Positions 28,080-35,613 of a stretch of DNA of 64,000 nucleotides are shown here, piece by piece; within the stretch, counting starts at the first letter, position 1, and each line of letters opens with the position of its first letter. The DNA lies in the NCBI RefSeq assembly GCF_020682705.1, contig NZ_JAGTTN010000003.1, forward strand, positions 434,001-498,000. Direction: 5' to 3'. Origin of the DNA: Microbacterium allomyrinae (GTDB lineage: Bacteria > Actinomycetota > Actinomycetes > Actinomycetales > Microbacteriaceae). The position numbers and the translations under genes were made by a program. The notes under the pieces are model-generated. The model worked only from the letters and a program-made list of their open reading frames with translations. It had not been told where the DNA came from and made no database searches.

Positions 28080-29762
28080 TCAGTCGTTCGCCAACCAGAC
28101 CGTGGTGTCGACCGGGAGTTCACCGCCGGTGACGGTGCCGCTCGATGCGATCACGATACCGTCCGGAAGCGCCACGGGGGTGGAGCCGAGGTTCGCGACT
28201 ACGGTCACGTGTCCGTTGCGGAAGGCCACGACGTCTGAGCCCAGGCCGTCGACCCATTCGAGCGAGCCCGCGCCGAGGGCGCGTGCGCGGCGTTCGGCGA
28301 GCAGCGACCGGTACAGCGAGAGCGTCGATGCGGGATCGGCGGCCTGCGCGTCGCGGGCGAACGTCGCCCATTCCTCGGGCTGGGGAAGCCACGACGCGCC
28401 GGCCGGGCTGAAGCCGTAGGCGGGGGCATCCGCCTGCCACGGAATCGGCACGCGGCAGCCGTCGCGGCCATAACGCTCACCCTCGGTGCGGAACCAGGTG
28501 GGATCCTGACGAGCGTCGCCGGGGATGTCGATGACCTCGGGAAGCCCGAGCTCCTCACCCTGGTAGAGGTACGCGGAGCCGGGGAGCGCGAGCATGAGCG
28601 TCGTCGCGGCGCGCGCGCGGCGCAGGCCCACCTCGGGGATCGGCTTGCCGGGCGAGTCGGGACCGATGCCGTGACCCTGAGGGTTCTCGGCGGTCAGCGC
28701 GAGGCGCGACGCATGGCGCACGACGTCATGGTTCGACAGCACCCAGGTGCTCGGTGCGCCGACCGACGAGAACGCGCGGAGCGACTCGGCGATGACCTCG
28801 TGAAGGTCAGCCGCGTTCCACTCGGTCATCAGGTACGGGAAGTTGAACGCCTGGTGCATCTCGTCGGAGCGCACCCACAGGGCCGTCTTGTCGGCGGTGG
28901 GCAGCCAGGCCTCGGCCGCGAGGGCACGGTCGCCCTCGTACTCCTCGAGGATCTTGCGCCAGTCGCGGTAGACCTCGTGCACGCCCTCCTGGCCCCAATA
29001 CGGCACGTTCGCCTCTTCGCCGCCCATCGAGCCGGCTTCGGGGTCGGGCACGTAGTCGGGCAGGCCCTCAGCCTTGATGAGGCCGTGTGCCACGTCGACA
29101 CGGAAGCCGTCGACGCCGCGGTCGAGCCAGAACCGCAGGATGCGGCGGAACTCTTCGCGCACCTCTTCGTTCGACCAGTCGAAGTCGGGCTGCGAAGGGT
29201 CGAACAGGTGCAGGTACCACTGGCCGGGCCGGCCGTCGGGCTCGACGACACGGGTCCAGGCAGGACCGCCGAACACGGACTCCCAGTTGTTCGGGGGGAG
29301 CTCGCCGTTCTCGCCGGAGCCGTCGCGGAACATGTAGCGTCCGCGCTCGGCGCTGCCCGGCGCGGCGGCGAGGGCGAGCTGGAACCACGCGTGCTGATCG
29401 GACGAGTGGTTGGGCACCAGATCGACGATCACGCGGATGCGGCGGTCATGTGCCGCACCGAGCATCGCGTCGAAGTCGGACAGGGTGCCGAACAGCGGGT
29501 CGACGTCGCAGTAGTCGCTGACGTCATAGCCGGCGTCCTTCTGCGGCGACCGCTGGAAGGGGCTCAGCCAGATGGCGTCCACGCCGAGGTCGGCGAGCGA
29601 GTCGAGGCGCGAGGTGATGCCGGGCAGATCGCCGATTCCGTCGCCCGACGCATCCGCGAAGGAGCGGGGGTAGATCTGGTAGATGACGGCGGTGCGCCAC
29701 CACTCGGCGGCTGCAGGGGCGAGGGGCGCGGCGGTGCGCTCGGCGGTGTCAGCGGAAGTCAT
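28080..29762 (-). CDS. GH13 alpha-glucosidase (oligo-1,6-glucosidase type)
   Basis: A 560-residue cytoplasmic GH13 enzyme that hydrolyses alpha-linked oligosaccharides such as maltose or isomaltose. The nucleophile is Asp223 in GFRVDVAHG, the acid/base Glu284 in LAAEAWLP and the stabiliser Asp346 in LSNHDVVRH. The first barrel strand carries AVIYQIYPRSFADA. There is no signal peptide. ATG 29762 follows TAGGCT by 6 nt (leaderless), with a LacI-type operator abutting the -10. The exact linkage preference cannot be read from sequence. Confidence 0.92.
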   Translation of the reverse strand: MTSADTAERTAAPLAPAAAEWWRTAVIYQIYPRSFADASGDGIGDLPGITSRLDSLADLGVDAIWLSPFQRSPQKDAGYDVSDYCDVDPLFGTLSDFDAMLGAAHDRRIRVIVDLVPNHSSDQHAWFQLALAAAPGSAERGRYMFRDGSGENGELPPNNWESVFGGPAWTRVVEPDGRPGQWYLHLFDPSQPDFDWSNEEVREEFRRILRFWLDRGVDGFRVDVAHGLIKAEGLPDYVPDPEAGSMGGEEANVPYWGQEGVHEVYRDWRKILEEYEGDRALAAEAWLPTADKTALWVRSDEMHQAFNFPYLMTEWNAADLHEVIAESLRAFSSVGAPSTWVLSNHDVVRHASRLALTAENPQGHGIGPDSPGKPIPEVGLRRARAATTLMLALPGSAYLYQGEELGLPEVIDIPGDARQDPTWFRTEGERYGRDGCRVPIPWQADAPAYGFSPAGASWLPQPEEWATFARDAQAADPASTLSLYRSLLAERRARALGAGSLEWVDGLGSDVVAFRNGHVTVVANLGSTPVALPDGIVIASSGTVTGGELPVDTTVWLAND

Positions 29763-29768
29763 CCGACT

Positions 29769-29790
29769 AGCCTACTGCAAGCGCTTACAG
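29769..29790 (-). promoter_or_regulatory. Leaderless -10 and LacI-type operator of the alpha-glucosidase gene
   Basis: TAGGCT (29769-29774, minus strand) lies 6 nt before ATG 29762. Directly upstream is CTGTAAGCGCTTGCAG (29775-29790), a near-perfect palindrome with the LacI-family core AAGCGCTT. A repressor bound here would block RNA polymerase. Confidence 0.75.
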
Positions 29791-29857
29791 CACGGCGTTC
29801 CGATAGACGAATCGTTGTGGATAGAGAGAGCCGGACAGCGATCTGCCGGGGCGGCAT

Positions 29858-29863
29858 TACTGT
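29858..29863 (+). promoter_or_regulatory. Leaderless -10 box (TACTGT) for apt
   Basis: TACTGT ends 6 nt before GTG 29870, on the opposite strand from the alpha-glucosidase promoter about 70 bp away. Confidence 0.45.
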
Positions 29864-29869
29864 GAGAAA

Positions 29870-30388
29870 GTGCCGTCTGACGCCCTGATCCGTGCCGAAT
29901 CCCTCATCCGGACGATCCCGGACTACCCCGAGCCGGGTGTGCTGTTCCGCGACATCACGCCGCTGCTGGCGGATGCGACGGCGTTGCGCGCGGTCATCCA
30001 CGCGATGATCGCCCCGTTCGAGGGCGATTTCGACGTGGTGGCGGGCATCGAGGCGCGCGGGTTCCTGCTCGCCGGCGCAGTCGCCATGGAGGCTGGCGTC
30101 GGGCTGGTGCCGATTCGCAAGGCTGGCAAGCTGCCGCGGCCGGCGGCATCCGTCTCCTACGCGCTCGAGTACGGCACGGCGACGATCGAGGCGCACGACG
30201 ACATCGTCGACGGCACGCGCGTGCTGCTCGTCGACGACGTGCTCGCCACCGGCGGCACGCTGGTCGCCGGCCACGAACTGGTCGCCGCGCTCGGTGGAGA
30301 TGTCGTCGGCACCGCGGTGCTCATGGAACTGCCGGCGCTGGGCGGCCGCGCGATTGTCGGTGACGTGCACTCGGTATTCCTCGGGTGA
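29870..30388 (+). CDS. apt: Adenine phosphoribosyltransferase
   Basis: A 172-residue enzyme that converts adenine and PRPP to AMP in purine salvage. The PRPP-binding signature VLLVDDVLATGGT is near residues 117-129. IPDYPEPGVLFRDITP near the N-terminus and GIEARGFLLA are diagnostic for Apt. The start is GTG 29870, immediately after a -10 box. It is followed by a purine-type permease and the urate genes, marking the start of a purine-handling region. Confidence 0.95.
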   Translation: MPSDALIRAESLIRTIPDYPEPGVLFRDITPLLADATALRAVIHAMIAPFEGDFDVVAGIEARGFLLAGAVAMEAGVGLVPIRKAGKLPRPAASVSYALEYGTATIEAHDDIVDGTRVLLVDDVLATGGTLVAGHELVAALGGDVVGTAVLMELPALGGRAIVGDVHSVFLG

Positions 30389-30633
30389 AGGCTGGGGACA
30401 CAGCGCCCGACTCGGGTGTCGCCTGAGCGAGAACCGTGCCGCGTGGAGGTCCTGAGAACGATTCCATGGTGCAGGACTCATATAGCGTGCGGGTTGCGTC
30501 TCTGTTTCGCGCTGTGAATTCCGTGCGACGACTGCACGCATCCCCTGGTGGACGGCGGATGCCGACCCCTAGGTTCTGACGCACGGCAAGGGCGCGCGGC
30601 CCTCGCCCCGCGCCCCGCAGAACGGAGTGCGGC

Positions 30634-32229
30634 ATGGCGAAGACGGACGAGGCGGTCGAGCAGGACACCGGCAAGGCGGCCAGAAGAGAGGCGCGCCGGG
30701 TGCGCGCCGCCGAGAACGCGGTCGATTCGATCCCTCCGTTCGCGCGACTCTTCCCTCTCGGGCTGCAGCACGTGCTCGCGATGTACGCGGGTGCGGTCGC
30801 GGTGCCCCTCATCGTCGGGGGAGCCCTCGGCTACTCGGCGGCAGACCTCACGTTCCTCATCAGCGCCGACCTGTTCGTGGCCGGCATCGCCACGATCATC
30901 CAGTCGGTGGGGTTCTGGCGCTTCGGTGTGCGGCTGCCCCTCATGCAGGGTGTGACCTTCGCCGCGGTGGGACCGATGATCGCGATCGGCCAGAGCGAGG
31001 GGATCCAGGCGGTCTTCGGCGCGACGATCGCGTGCGGGCTGTTCATGATCCTGGTCGCGCCCTTCTTCTCGCAGCTGCTGCGCTTCTTCCCGCCGATCGT
31101 GACCGGAACCGTGATCCTCATCATCGGCCTGTCGCTCATGCGCGTCGCCGCGGGCTGGATCATCGACGGGTCGACCGAAGGCGCGCCGCCGATCAATGTC
31201 GCGTTCGCGTTCGGCACGCTCCTGCTGATCGTGCTCATCGAGCGCTTCGCGCCGCCCGCGCTGCAGCGCGTCTCTGTTCTGCTCGGGCTCGTGCTCGGGA
31301 CGGTCGCCGCGCTGTTCGTGCCCGGAATGGTCGACTGGTCGCACGTCGGCGACGCCGCCTGGTTCGCGGTCGTGACTCCGTTCCATTTCGGCTTGCCGAC
31401 CTTCCAGGTGGCGTCGGTCGTGTCGATGATCATCGTCGGGATCGTCATCATGACCGAGACGACCGGCGACATGATCGCCGTCGGCGAGATCGTCGAGAAG
31501 CCGGTCGACAGGCGACAGCTGGCCGACGGCCTCCGCGCCGACGGCCTCGGCACCGTGATCGGCGGCATCTTCAACACGTTCCCCTATACCGCGTTCGCGC
31601 AGAACGTCGGTCTCGTCTCGCTCACCGGGGTGCGCTCGCGCTATGTCGCGACAGCTGCGGGCGTGATGCTCGTCGTCCTCGGCCTGATCCCCAAGGTCTC
31701 GTCGGTCGTCGAGGGTGTTCCCCGCGCCGTGCTGGGCGGAGCGGGGATCGCACTGTTCGGCATGGTTGCGGCATCCGGGATCCGGACGCTCACGAAGGCG
31801 AAGTTCAACAACAAGAACGTGCTCATCGTGGCGATCTCGGTGGGGGTGGCGCTGCTGCCGACCGTCGCGCCCACGATCTACGACCAGTTCCCGCAGTGGT
31901 TCACGCTGATCTTCGACTCGGGAATCTCCGCGGGCGCGATCTTCGCGATCCTGCTGAATCTGCTGCTCAACTCCGACGAGATGCGCGCGAGCGCCGCCGC
32001 CGATCCCGCGCTCGCAGCATACGACGCCGTGCGCGGCCCGGCAGCGGCGGCCCTCGTGCACCCTGACGCGGAAGGAACCGGCCTCATTCCGACGCAGGTT
32101 CTCGACGCGGATGCCGCACCCCAGGCATCCCTCGATCCCGTCGCCGCCGAGCCCGGTGCGAAGGTCCCCGACGGACCCGAGCGAGGCGTGGCGGAGCCGG
32201 GCACGCCGGAAGCGAGGCTGCAGCCCTAG
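30634..32229 (+). CDS. NCS2-family xanthine/urate permease
   Basis: A 531-residue nucleobase:cation symporter-2 with about 14 membrane segments. GLQHVLAMYAGAVAVPLIVG near residues 45-64 opens the family core. The signature region (TETTGDMIAVGEIVEKPV, near 272) fits xanthine/urate rather than uracil carriers. The C-terminal 85 residues are Ala/Pro/Asp-rich and cytoplasmic. ATG 30634 has GGAG upstream. Its place beside hpxO-uraH-uraD supports urate or xanthine import; the 245-bp upstream gap shows no clear operator. Confidence 0.88.
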   Translation: MAKTDEAVEQDTGKAARREARRVRAAENAVDSIPPFARLFPLGLQHVLAMYAGAVAVPLIVGGALGYSAADLTFLISADLFVAGIATIIQSVGFWRFGVRLPLMQGVTFAAVGPMIAIGQSEGIQAVFGATIACGLFMILVAPFFSQLLRFFPPIVTGTVILIIGLSLMRVAAGWIIDGSTEGAPPINVAFAFGTLLLIVLIERFAPPALQRVSVLLGLVLGTVAALFVPGMVDWSHVGDAAWFAVVTPFHFGLPTFQVASVVSMIIVGIVIMTETTGDMIAVGEIVEKPVDRRQLADGLRADGLGTVIGGIFNTFPYTAFAQNVGLVSLTGVRSRYVATAAGVMLVVLGLIPKVSSVVEGVPRAVLGGAGIALFGMVAASGIRTLTKAKFNNKNVLIVAISVGVALLPTVAPTIYDQFPQWFTLIFDSGISAGAIFAILLNLLLNSDEMRASAAADPALAAYDAVRGPAAAALVHPDAEGTGLIPTQVLDADAAPQASLDPVAAEPGAKVPDGPERGVAEPGTPEARLQP

Positions 32230-32399
32230 GCCGCGGCGCACCGACCGAGCCGATCGGCCCCGCGCCGATCGGACGCAGAGCGAATCGGATCCGCACAGCC
32301 ACGGACTCGGCGCCCCCGGAGGAACGGAAGGCGCGCATCCGCGGAATTGCCCGTGTCCGATGAGAAGCGGGGGCAGCGCACCAGCGCCCCTCGCCGGAG

Positions 32400-32449
32400 A
32401 ACGACGGCGGGAGACCCGGGTATCCGGACACCCGGGTCCCGCCGTCGTT
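32400..32449. terminator. Long GC-rich hairpin between convergent genes
   Basis: AACGACGGCGGGA, a one-base bulge and ACCCGGGT pair with ACCCGGGTCCCGCCGTCGTT across an 8-nt loop. It lies between the 3' ends of the permease and hpxO and can serve as a bidirectional terminator. The 395-bp gap 32230-32624 otherwise holds a 62-bp palindrome and arm repeats. Confidence 0.65.
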
Positions 32450-32499
32450 GGATGGGTCCCCGTGGGCTGCTCTGCTCACCGGTCCGCTCGCGATGTCGA

Positions 32500-32561
32500 G
32501 TGCTGCAGTTTCCTGCGAGTGCGCCGTCGCGCGACGCAGCCCTCGCAGGAAAGTGCCGCGC
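32500..32561. repeat. 62-bp palindromic repeat, copy 3
   Basis: GTGCTGCAG, TTTCCTGCGAGTGCGCCGTC, the turn GCGCGACGC, then CTCGCAGGAAAGTGCCGCGC. It lies between convergent genes. The left flank GTGCTGCAG differs from copy 2 as in copy 4. Confidence 0.85.
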
Positions 32562-32609
32562 TCGCCGGGAAGTGTGCTCGCCGGGAAGCGCGGGACTCGC
32601 AGGGAAGTG
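32561..32609. repeat. Three short repeats of the palindrome arm
   Basis: CTCGCCGGGAAGTG (32561), CTCGCCGGGAAGCG (32577) and CTCGCAGGGAAGTG (32596) follow copy 3. They resemble its right arm CTCGCAGGAAAGTG, so they look like decayed tandem half copies. Confidence 0.6.
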
Positions 32610-32624
32610 CCGGGCCGGGAGCGG

Positions 32625-33818
32625 CTACAGGACCCCGACGCCGAGGTTGATCGGGCTGCCCTCGATGTTGCCGACGATGCCGCGGATGATGCCGACCCCG
32701 TCGGCGTCGCGGAGGCTCTCGTACCAGGCTGCCGTCACCGCGGGATCGTAGCCGTGGGTCTCGTCGCCGCGCTTGCGGGCCCGCAGCACGAGCTCGCCTG
32801 CGCGCTCGGTGCGCATCCGCTCGTAGCGCTTGAGCGAATCCTCGACGCTGATCGTGTGGGTGGCGAGGCTGATCGCGAGCGCGAAGCTGTCTTCGAGCGC
32901 GGAGCACGCCCCCTGGCCGATGTCGGGCGAGGTGTTGTGGGCGGCGTCTCCGAGGATCGCGACGCGTCCGCGGGTCCACGTGTGGAAGGGGTCGATGTCC
33001 CAGATCTCGACCCGGTTGAGCGAGGCATCCGGGTCGATCGCCGAGAGGAGCTTCTGCACGCCCGGCGCCCAGTGGCCGAACGCCTCGACGAGCGGCGCCG
33101 TGCCGTACGACCGCTCGTACGGCAGCCCGGCAGGCTGAGGCACGTCGAACCAGAAGTAGAAGCGGTCGCCCTCGACGGGCATCACCGCGGCGCGCTTGCC
33201 CTCGGCCACGTACGTCGTCCACTGGTCGGCGGGGCCGACCTCGGGGTCGACGGTCACCAGTCCGTTGAAGTTCGTGTAGCCCGAGTAGCTGCGTTCGATC
33301 GGCGTCGCTGCGGCGTCGGCGCCGGTGACGTAGTCGCGCGTGATCGATCGTGCGCCGTCGGCGCCGATGAGCAGGTCGGCGGTGTCGACGCTGCCGTCGG
33401 CGAAGGTCGCGGTGACGACGCGGCCGTCGTCGGAGATCTCCACCACCTGCTTGCCGAGATGGATGTCGTCCAGACCGAATGCGCGCATGAGGAGCGCCTG
33501 CAGATCGGCGCGGGCGACGGGGTAGGGTCGCTGTCCCGTCTGTTCGGCGACCGGTTCGAGGCTGAAGCGGCACAGCTGCTCGCCGGAACGGCCGTCGAGG
33601 TAGGCCATGTGGTCCATGCGCCCGCCGAGGGCGGCGACCTCATCGCCGAGGCCCAGCCAGTTGAGCACCTTGACCCCGTTGGACCACAGCGAGAGGGCGG
33701 CGCCGACGGGCTTGTTCTCGCGCATGCGGTCGTAGATCACGACGTCGTGCCCGAGTCGCTTCAGGGCGATGCCCGCACTGGTGCCGCCGATGCCGGCTCC
33801 GACGATCACGATCTTCAT
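32625..33818 (-). CDS. hpxO: FAD-dependent urate hydroxylase
   Basis: A 397-residue flavoprotein monooxygenase that oxidises urate to 5-hydroxyisourate with NADH and O2. The Rossmann GAGIGG is at 7-12, KPVGAALSLWSNGVK at 36-50 and the DG motif GADGARS near 155. These and RMDHMAYLDGRSGEQL closely match the HpxO family, distinguishing it from salicylate hydroxylases. It replaces cofactor-free uricase here. It is the last gene of uraD-uraH-hpxO, 5 nt after uraH. Confidence 0.93.
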   Translation of the reverse strand: MKIVIVGAGIGGTSAGIALKRLGHDVVIYDRMRENKPVGAALSLWSNGVKVLNWLGLGDEVAALGGRMDHMAYLDGRSGEQLCRFSLEPVAEQTGQRPYPVARADLQALLMRAFGLDDIHLGKQVVEISDDGRVVTATFADGSVDTADLLIGADGARSITRDYVTGADAAATPIERSYSGYTNFNGLVTVDPEVGPADQWTTYVAEGKRAAVMPVEGDRFYFWFDVPQPAGLPYERSYGTAPLVEAFGHWAPGVQKLLSAIDPDASLNRVEIWDIDPFHTWTRGRVAILGDAAHNTSPDIGQGACSALEDSFALAISLATHTISVEDSLKRYERMRTERAGELVLRARKRGDETHGYDPAVTAAWYESLRDADGVGIIRGIVGNIEGSPINLGVGVL

Positions 33819-33823
33819 GCCGG

Positions 33824-34159
33824 TCAGCTCCCTCGATAGGTGGAATATGCGAACGGACTCAGCAGCAGCGGCACGTGCAGGTGGCCCGACGAGGCATCGA
33901 CGGTGAAGGTCACCGTCACGAGCGGGTAGAAGCTCGTGATCCCGCGGTCGGCGAACCAGGCGCCGGTGCCGAACGTCAGCGCGTACATGCCCGGCTCGAG
34001 GGTCTCAGGACCGAGCGCGAGGCGGCCGTCGCCATCGGTGAACCCTTGCGCGACCCCCTCGGTGCCGCCGCCGGGGAGGTGCCGTGCGAGTGACACGACC
34101 ATGTGCTCGGCGGGGGCGCCGGTCACCGCGTCGAGCACATGGGTGGTGAGGTGGCTCAT
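33824..34159 (-). CDS. uraH: 5-hydroxyisourate hydrolase
   Basis: A 111-residue transthyretin-like protein that hydrolyses 5-hydroxyisourate to OHCU. The N-terminal TTHVLD supplies His7, and the C-terminal tetrapeptide YRGS is the diagnostic signature. ATG 34159 overlaps the uraD stop, and hpxO follows after 5 nt, so the three act as a coupled unit. Confidence 0.95.
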   Translation of the reverse strand: MSHLTTHVLDAVTGAPAEHMVVSLARHLPGGGTEGVAQGFTDGDGRLALGPETLEPGMYALTFGTGAWFADRGITSFYPLVTVTFTVDASSGHLHVPLLLSPFAYSTYRGS

Positions 34160-34749
34160 GCGGGGACTCCTTCGTCCGTGGACGTGCTCGGGGGCTGACC
34201 GGCGGAGGAATGAGCGGGTTCGGCGGATGCCGGGGGCGAGCTCTCAGGGGTGGGCGGCGTGAGGGCTTGGCGCAGGCGCAGCAGCGCGATCTCAGTAAGC
34301 TGCGCGGTCGCCTCGGCGGCCTCGGTGTCGTCGTCGTTGCCGAGCCGACGCTCGAGCTCGGCCAGGATCTCGTCGGGATTGCGTCCGGCGGCGCGGATGA
34401 GGAAGACCCGCCCGAACCGGGCCTCATAGGCCGCGTTGCTGTCGGCGATCCGTGCGGCGACGGGGGATGCGGCATCCGTCATCGACGCCTGCTCGCGGCG
34501 GGATGCCTCGGCCTCGGCGCTCGTGCCGCGCGGCTTCTCGCCGATGCGCGGGTGGTGGGCCAGCGCCGCGTCGAGGTCTGCGCGCGTCCAGGTCGCGGCG
34601 AGGCGCTCGGCGACCTCGACGAGGTCCGCCACCGACGAGTAGGGGCGCCGGACGACGACGGCGTTCGCCCAGCGCGGGATCGCCGCCCAGACGAGCGCGG
34701 AGGCGCGTGCGTCGGCGGCATCCTGCGCGTTGAAGTCGGCGATGAGCAC
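34156..34749 (-). CDS. uraD: OHCU decarboxylase
   Basis: A 197-residue 2-oxo-4-hydroxy-4-carboxy-5-ureidoimidazoline decarboxylase that yields S-allantoin. The catalytic motif HHPRIGEKP lies near 58-66, and the family helix FGRVFLIRAAGRNPDEIL is near 107-124. A 35-residue Pro/Ser/Thr tail is unusual but not disruptive. GTG 34749 has AAGGGAAG just upstream; the open frame beyond is a shadow. It shares a 115-bp intergenic region with the divergent XRE-cupin regulator. Confidence 0.92.
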   Translation of the reverse strand: MLIADFNAQDAADARASALVWAAIPRWANAVVVRRPYSSVADLVEVAERLAATWTRADLDAALAHHPRIGEKPRGTSAEAEASRREQASMTDAASPVAARIADSNAAYEARFGRVFLIRAAGRNPDEILAELERRLGNDDDTEAAEATAQLTEIALLRLRQALTPPTPESSPPASAEPAHSSAGQPPSTSTDEGVPA

Positions 34750-34835
34750 ATCTTCCCTTTCGTCCTGTGAACGGTATCTCTGCTGCCGACGAGCGACGTT
34801 TCGCCCGTGTAAAGGGAACGTAACCCGAGTCCGTC

Positions 34836-34841
34836 TACGAT
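34836..34841 (+). promoter_or_regulatory. -10 box (TACGAT) for XRE-cupin gene
   Basis: TACGAT lies 23 nt before ATG 34865, leaving room for a short leader with GGGGAGGG. Unlike many neighbours this gene appears to have a normal ribosome-binding site. Confidence 0.4.
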
Positions 34842-34864
34842 GGGCCAGGAGCGGGGAGGGCCGA

Positions 34865-35473
34865 ATGGACGAGATGCCGCTGCCCGCGCAGATCGGGGCT
34901 CGACTGCGCAAGCTGCGCGGATCGACCGGACGCTCGCTCGCCTCGGTCGCCCAGGAGATGGGTATCTCGGCGAGCGCGCTGTCGCAGATCGAGACCGGTG
35001 CGATGCAGCCTTCAGTGAACCGTCTCGTCGAGCTCGTGGGCGTGCTGGGCGCGCCCGTTTCGGCGATCTTCGACGATCTCGAGGTGTTCTCGCCCGAGAT
35101 CACCGACCACGGCGCGGATGTCACCGAGCCGATCGACGGCGTCCTCGTCTCGCACGGCGCGGCGGCGACCGCGCACCTCGGGCAGGGTGTCAGCTATCGC
35201 AGGCTGTCGCCGGCCCCGCTGGCCGGTGTCGACTACTTCGAATCGACGTATCCCCCCGGCACCTCATCGAGTCTCGACGGCGCCATGCTCGTGCACCCGG
35301 GGTATGAGAGTGGGTACGTGATGAGCGGCGAGCTGACGTTCGAGTTCACAGAGGGCGAGGTGGTGCTGGGCCCGGGCGGATCGCTCTCGTTCGCAGCAAC
35401 CCGCCCGCATCGCGTGGCCAATCGCACGCGCGGAAACGCTGTCGCCATCTGGCTGACCATCGTCGGGACTTAA
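34865..35473 (+). CDS. XRE-family regulator with cupin sensor domain
   Basis: A 202-residue protein with an XRE helix-turn-helix (about 8-65; SASALSQIETGAMQPSVNRL) and a C-terminal cupin (about 100-195). Such regulators often bind a metabolite in the cupin and control adjacent catabolic genes. It lies between the divergent uraD operon and the permease-allantoinase operon, so it is the prime candidate regulator of purine breakdown. A palindrome overlaps its stop codon. The ligand is unknown. Confidence 0.88.
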   Translation: MDEMPLPAQIGARLRKLRGSTGRSLASVAQEMGISASALSQIETGAMQPSVNRLVELVGVLGAPVSAIFDDLEVFSPEITDHGADVTEPIDGVLVSHGAAATAHLGQGVSYRRLSPAPLAGVDYFESTYPPGTSSSLDGAMLVHPGYESGYVMSGELTFEFTEGEVVLGPGGSLSFAATRPHRVANRTRGNAVAIWLTIVGT

Positions 35474-35543
35474 GCGGGAGCTTAAACGTCACGGAGGCGT
35501 TACACGAGCGAAATCCGCAGGGCCGGTTTAAGCAATAGCTTGA
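35470..35543. promoter_or_regulatory. Pair of matching 16-bp palindromic sites before the NCS1 permease
   Basis: TTAAGC-GGGA-GCTTAA (35470-35485) is a perfect inverted repeat. TTAAGC-AATA-GCTTGA (35528-35543) repeats it with one mismatch, 58 bp downstream. The second abuts a possible -35 TTGACG. They are AT-rich in a GC-rich context and suit binding by the adjacent XRE-cupin protein. Confidence 0.65.
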
Positions 35544-35613
35544 CGTTCACGACGCCGATGACGCCGTCGGAGCACCATCCAGCACCGCTCGCACCGCCAC
35601 GTCTGGAGTCGCC

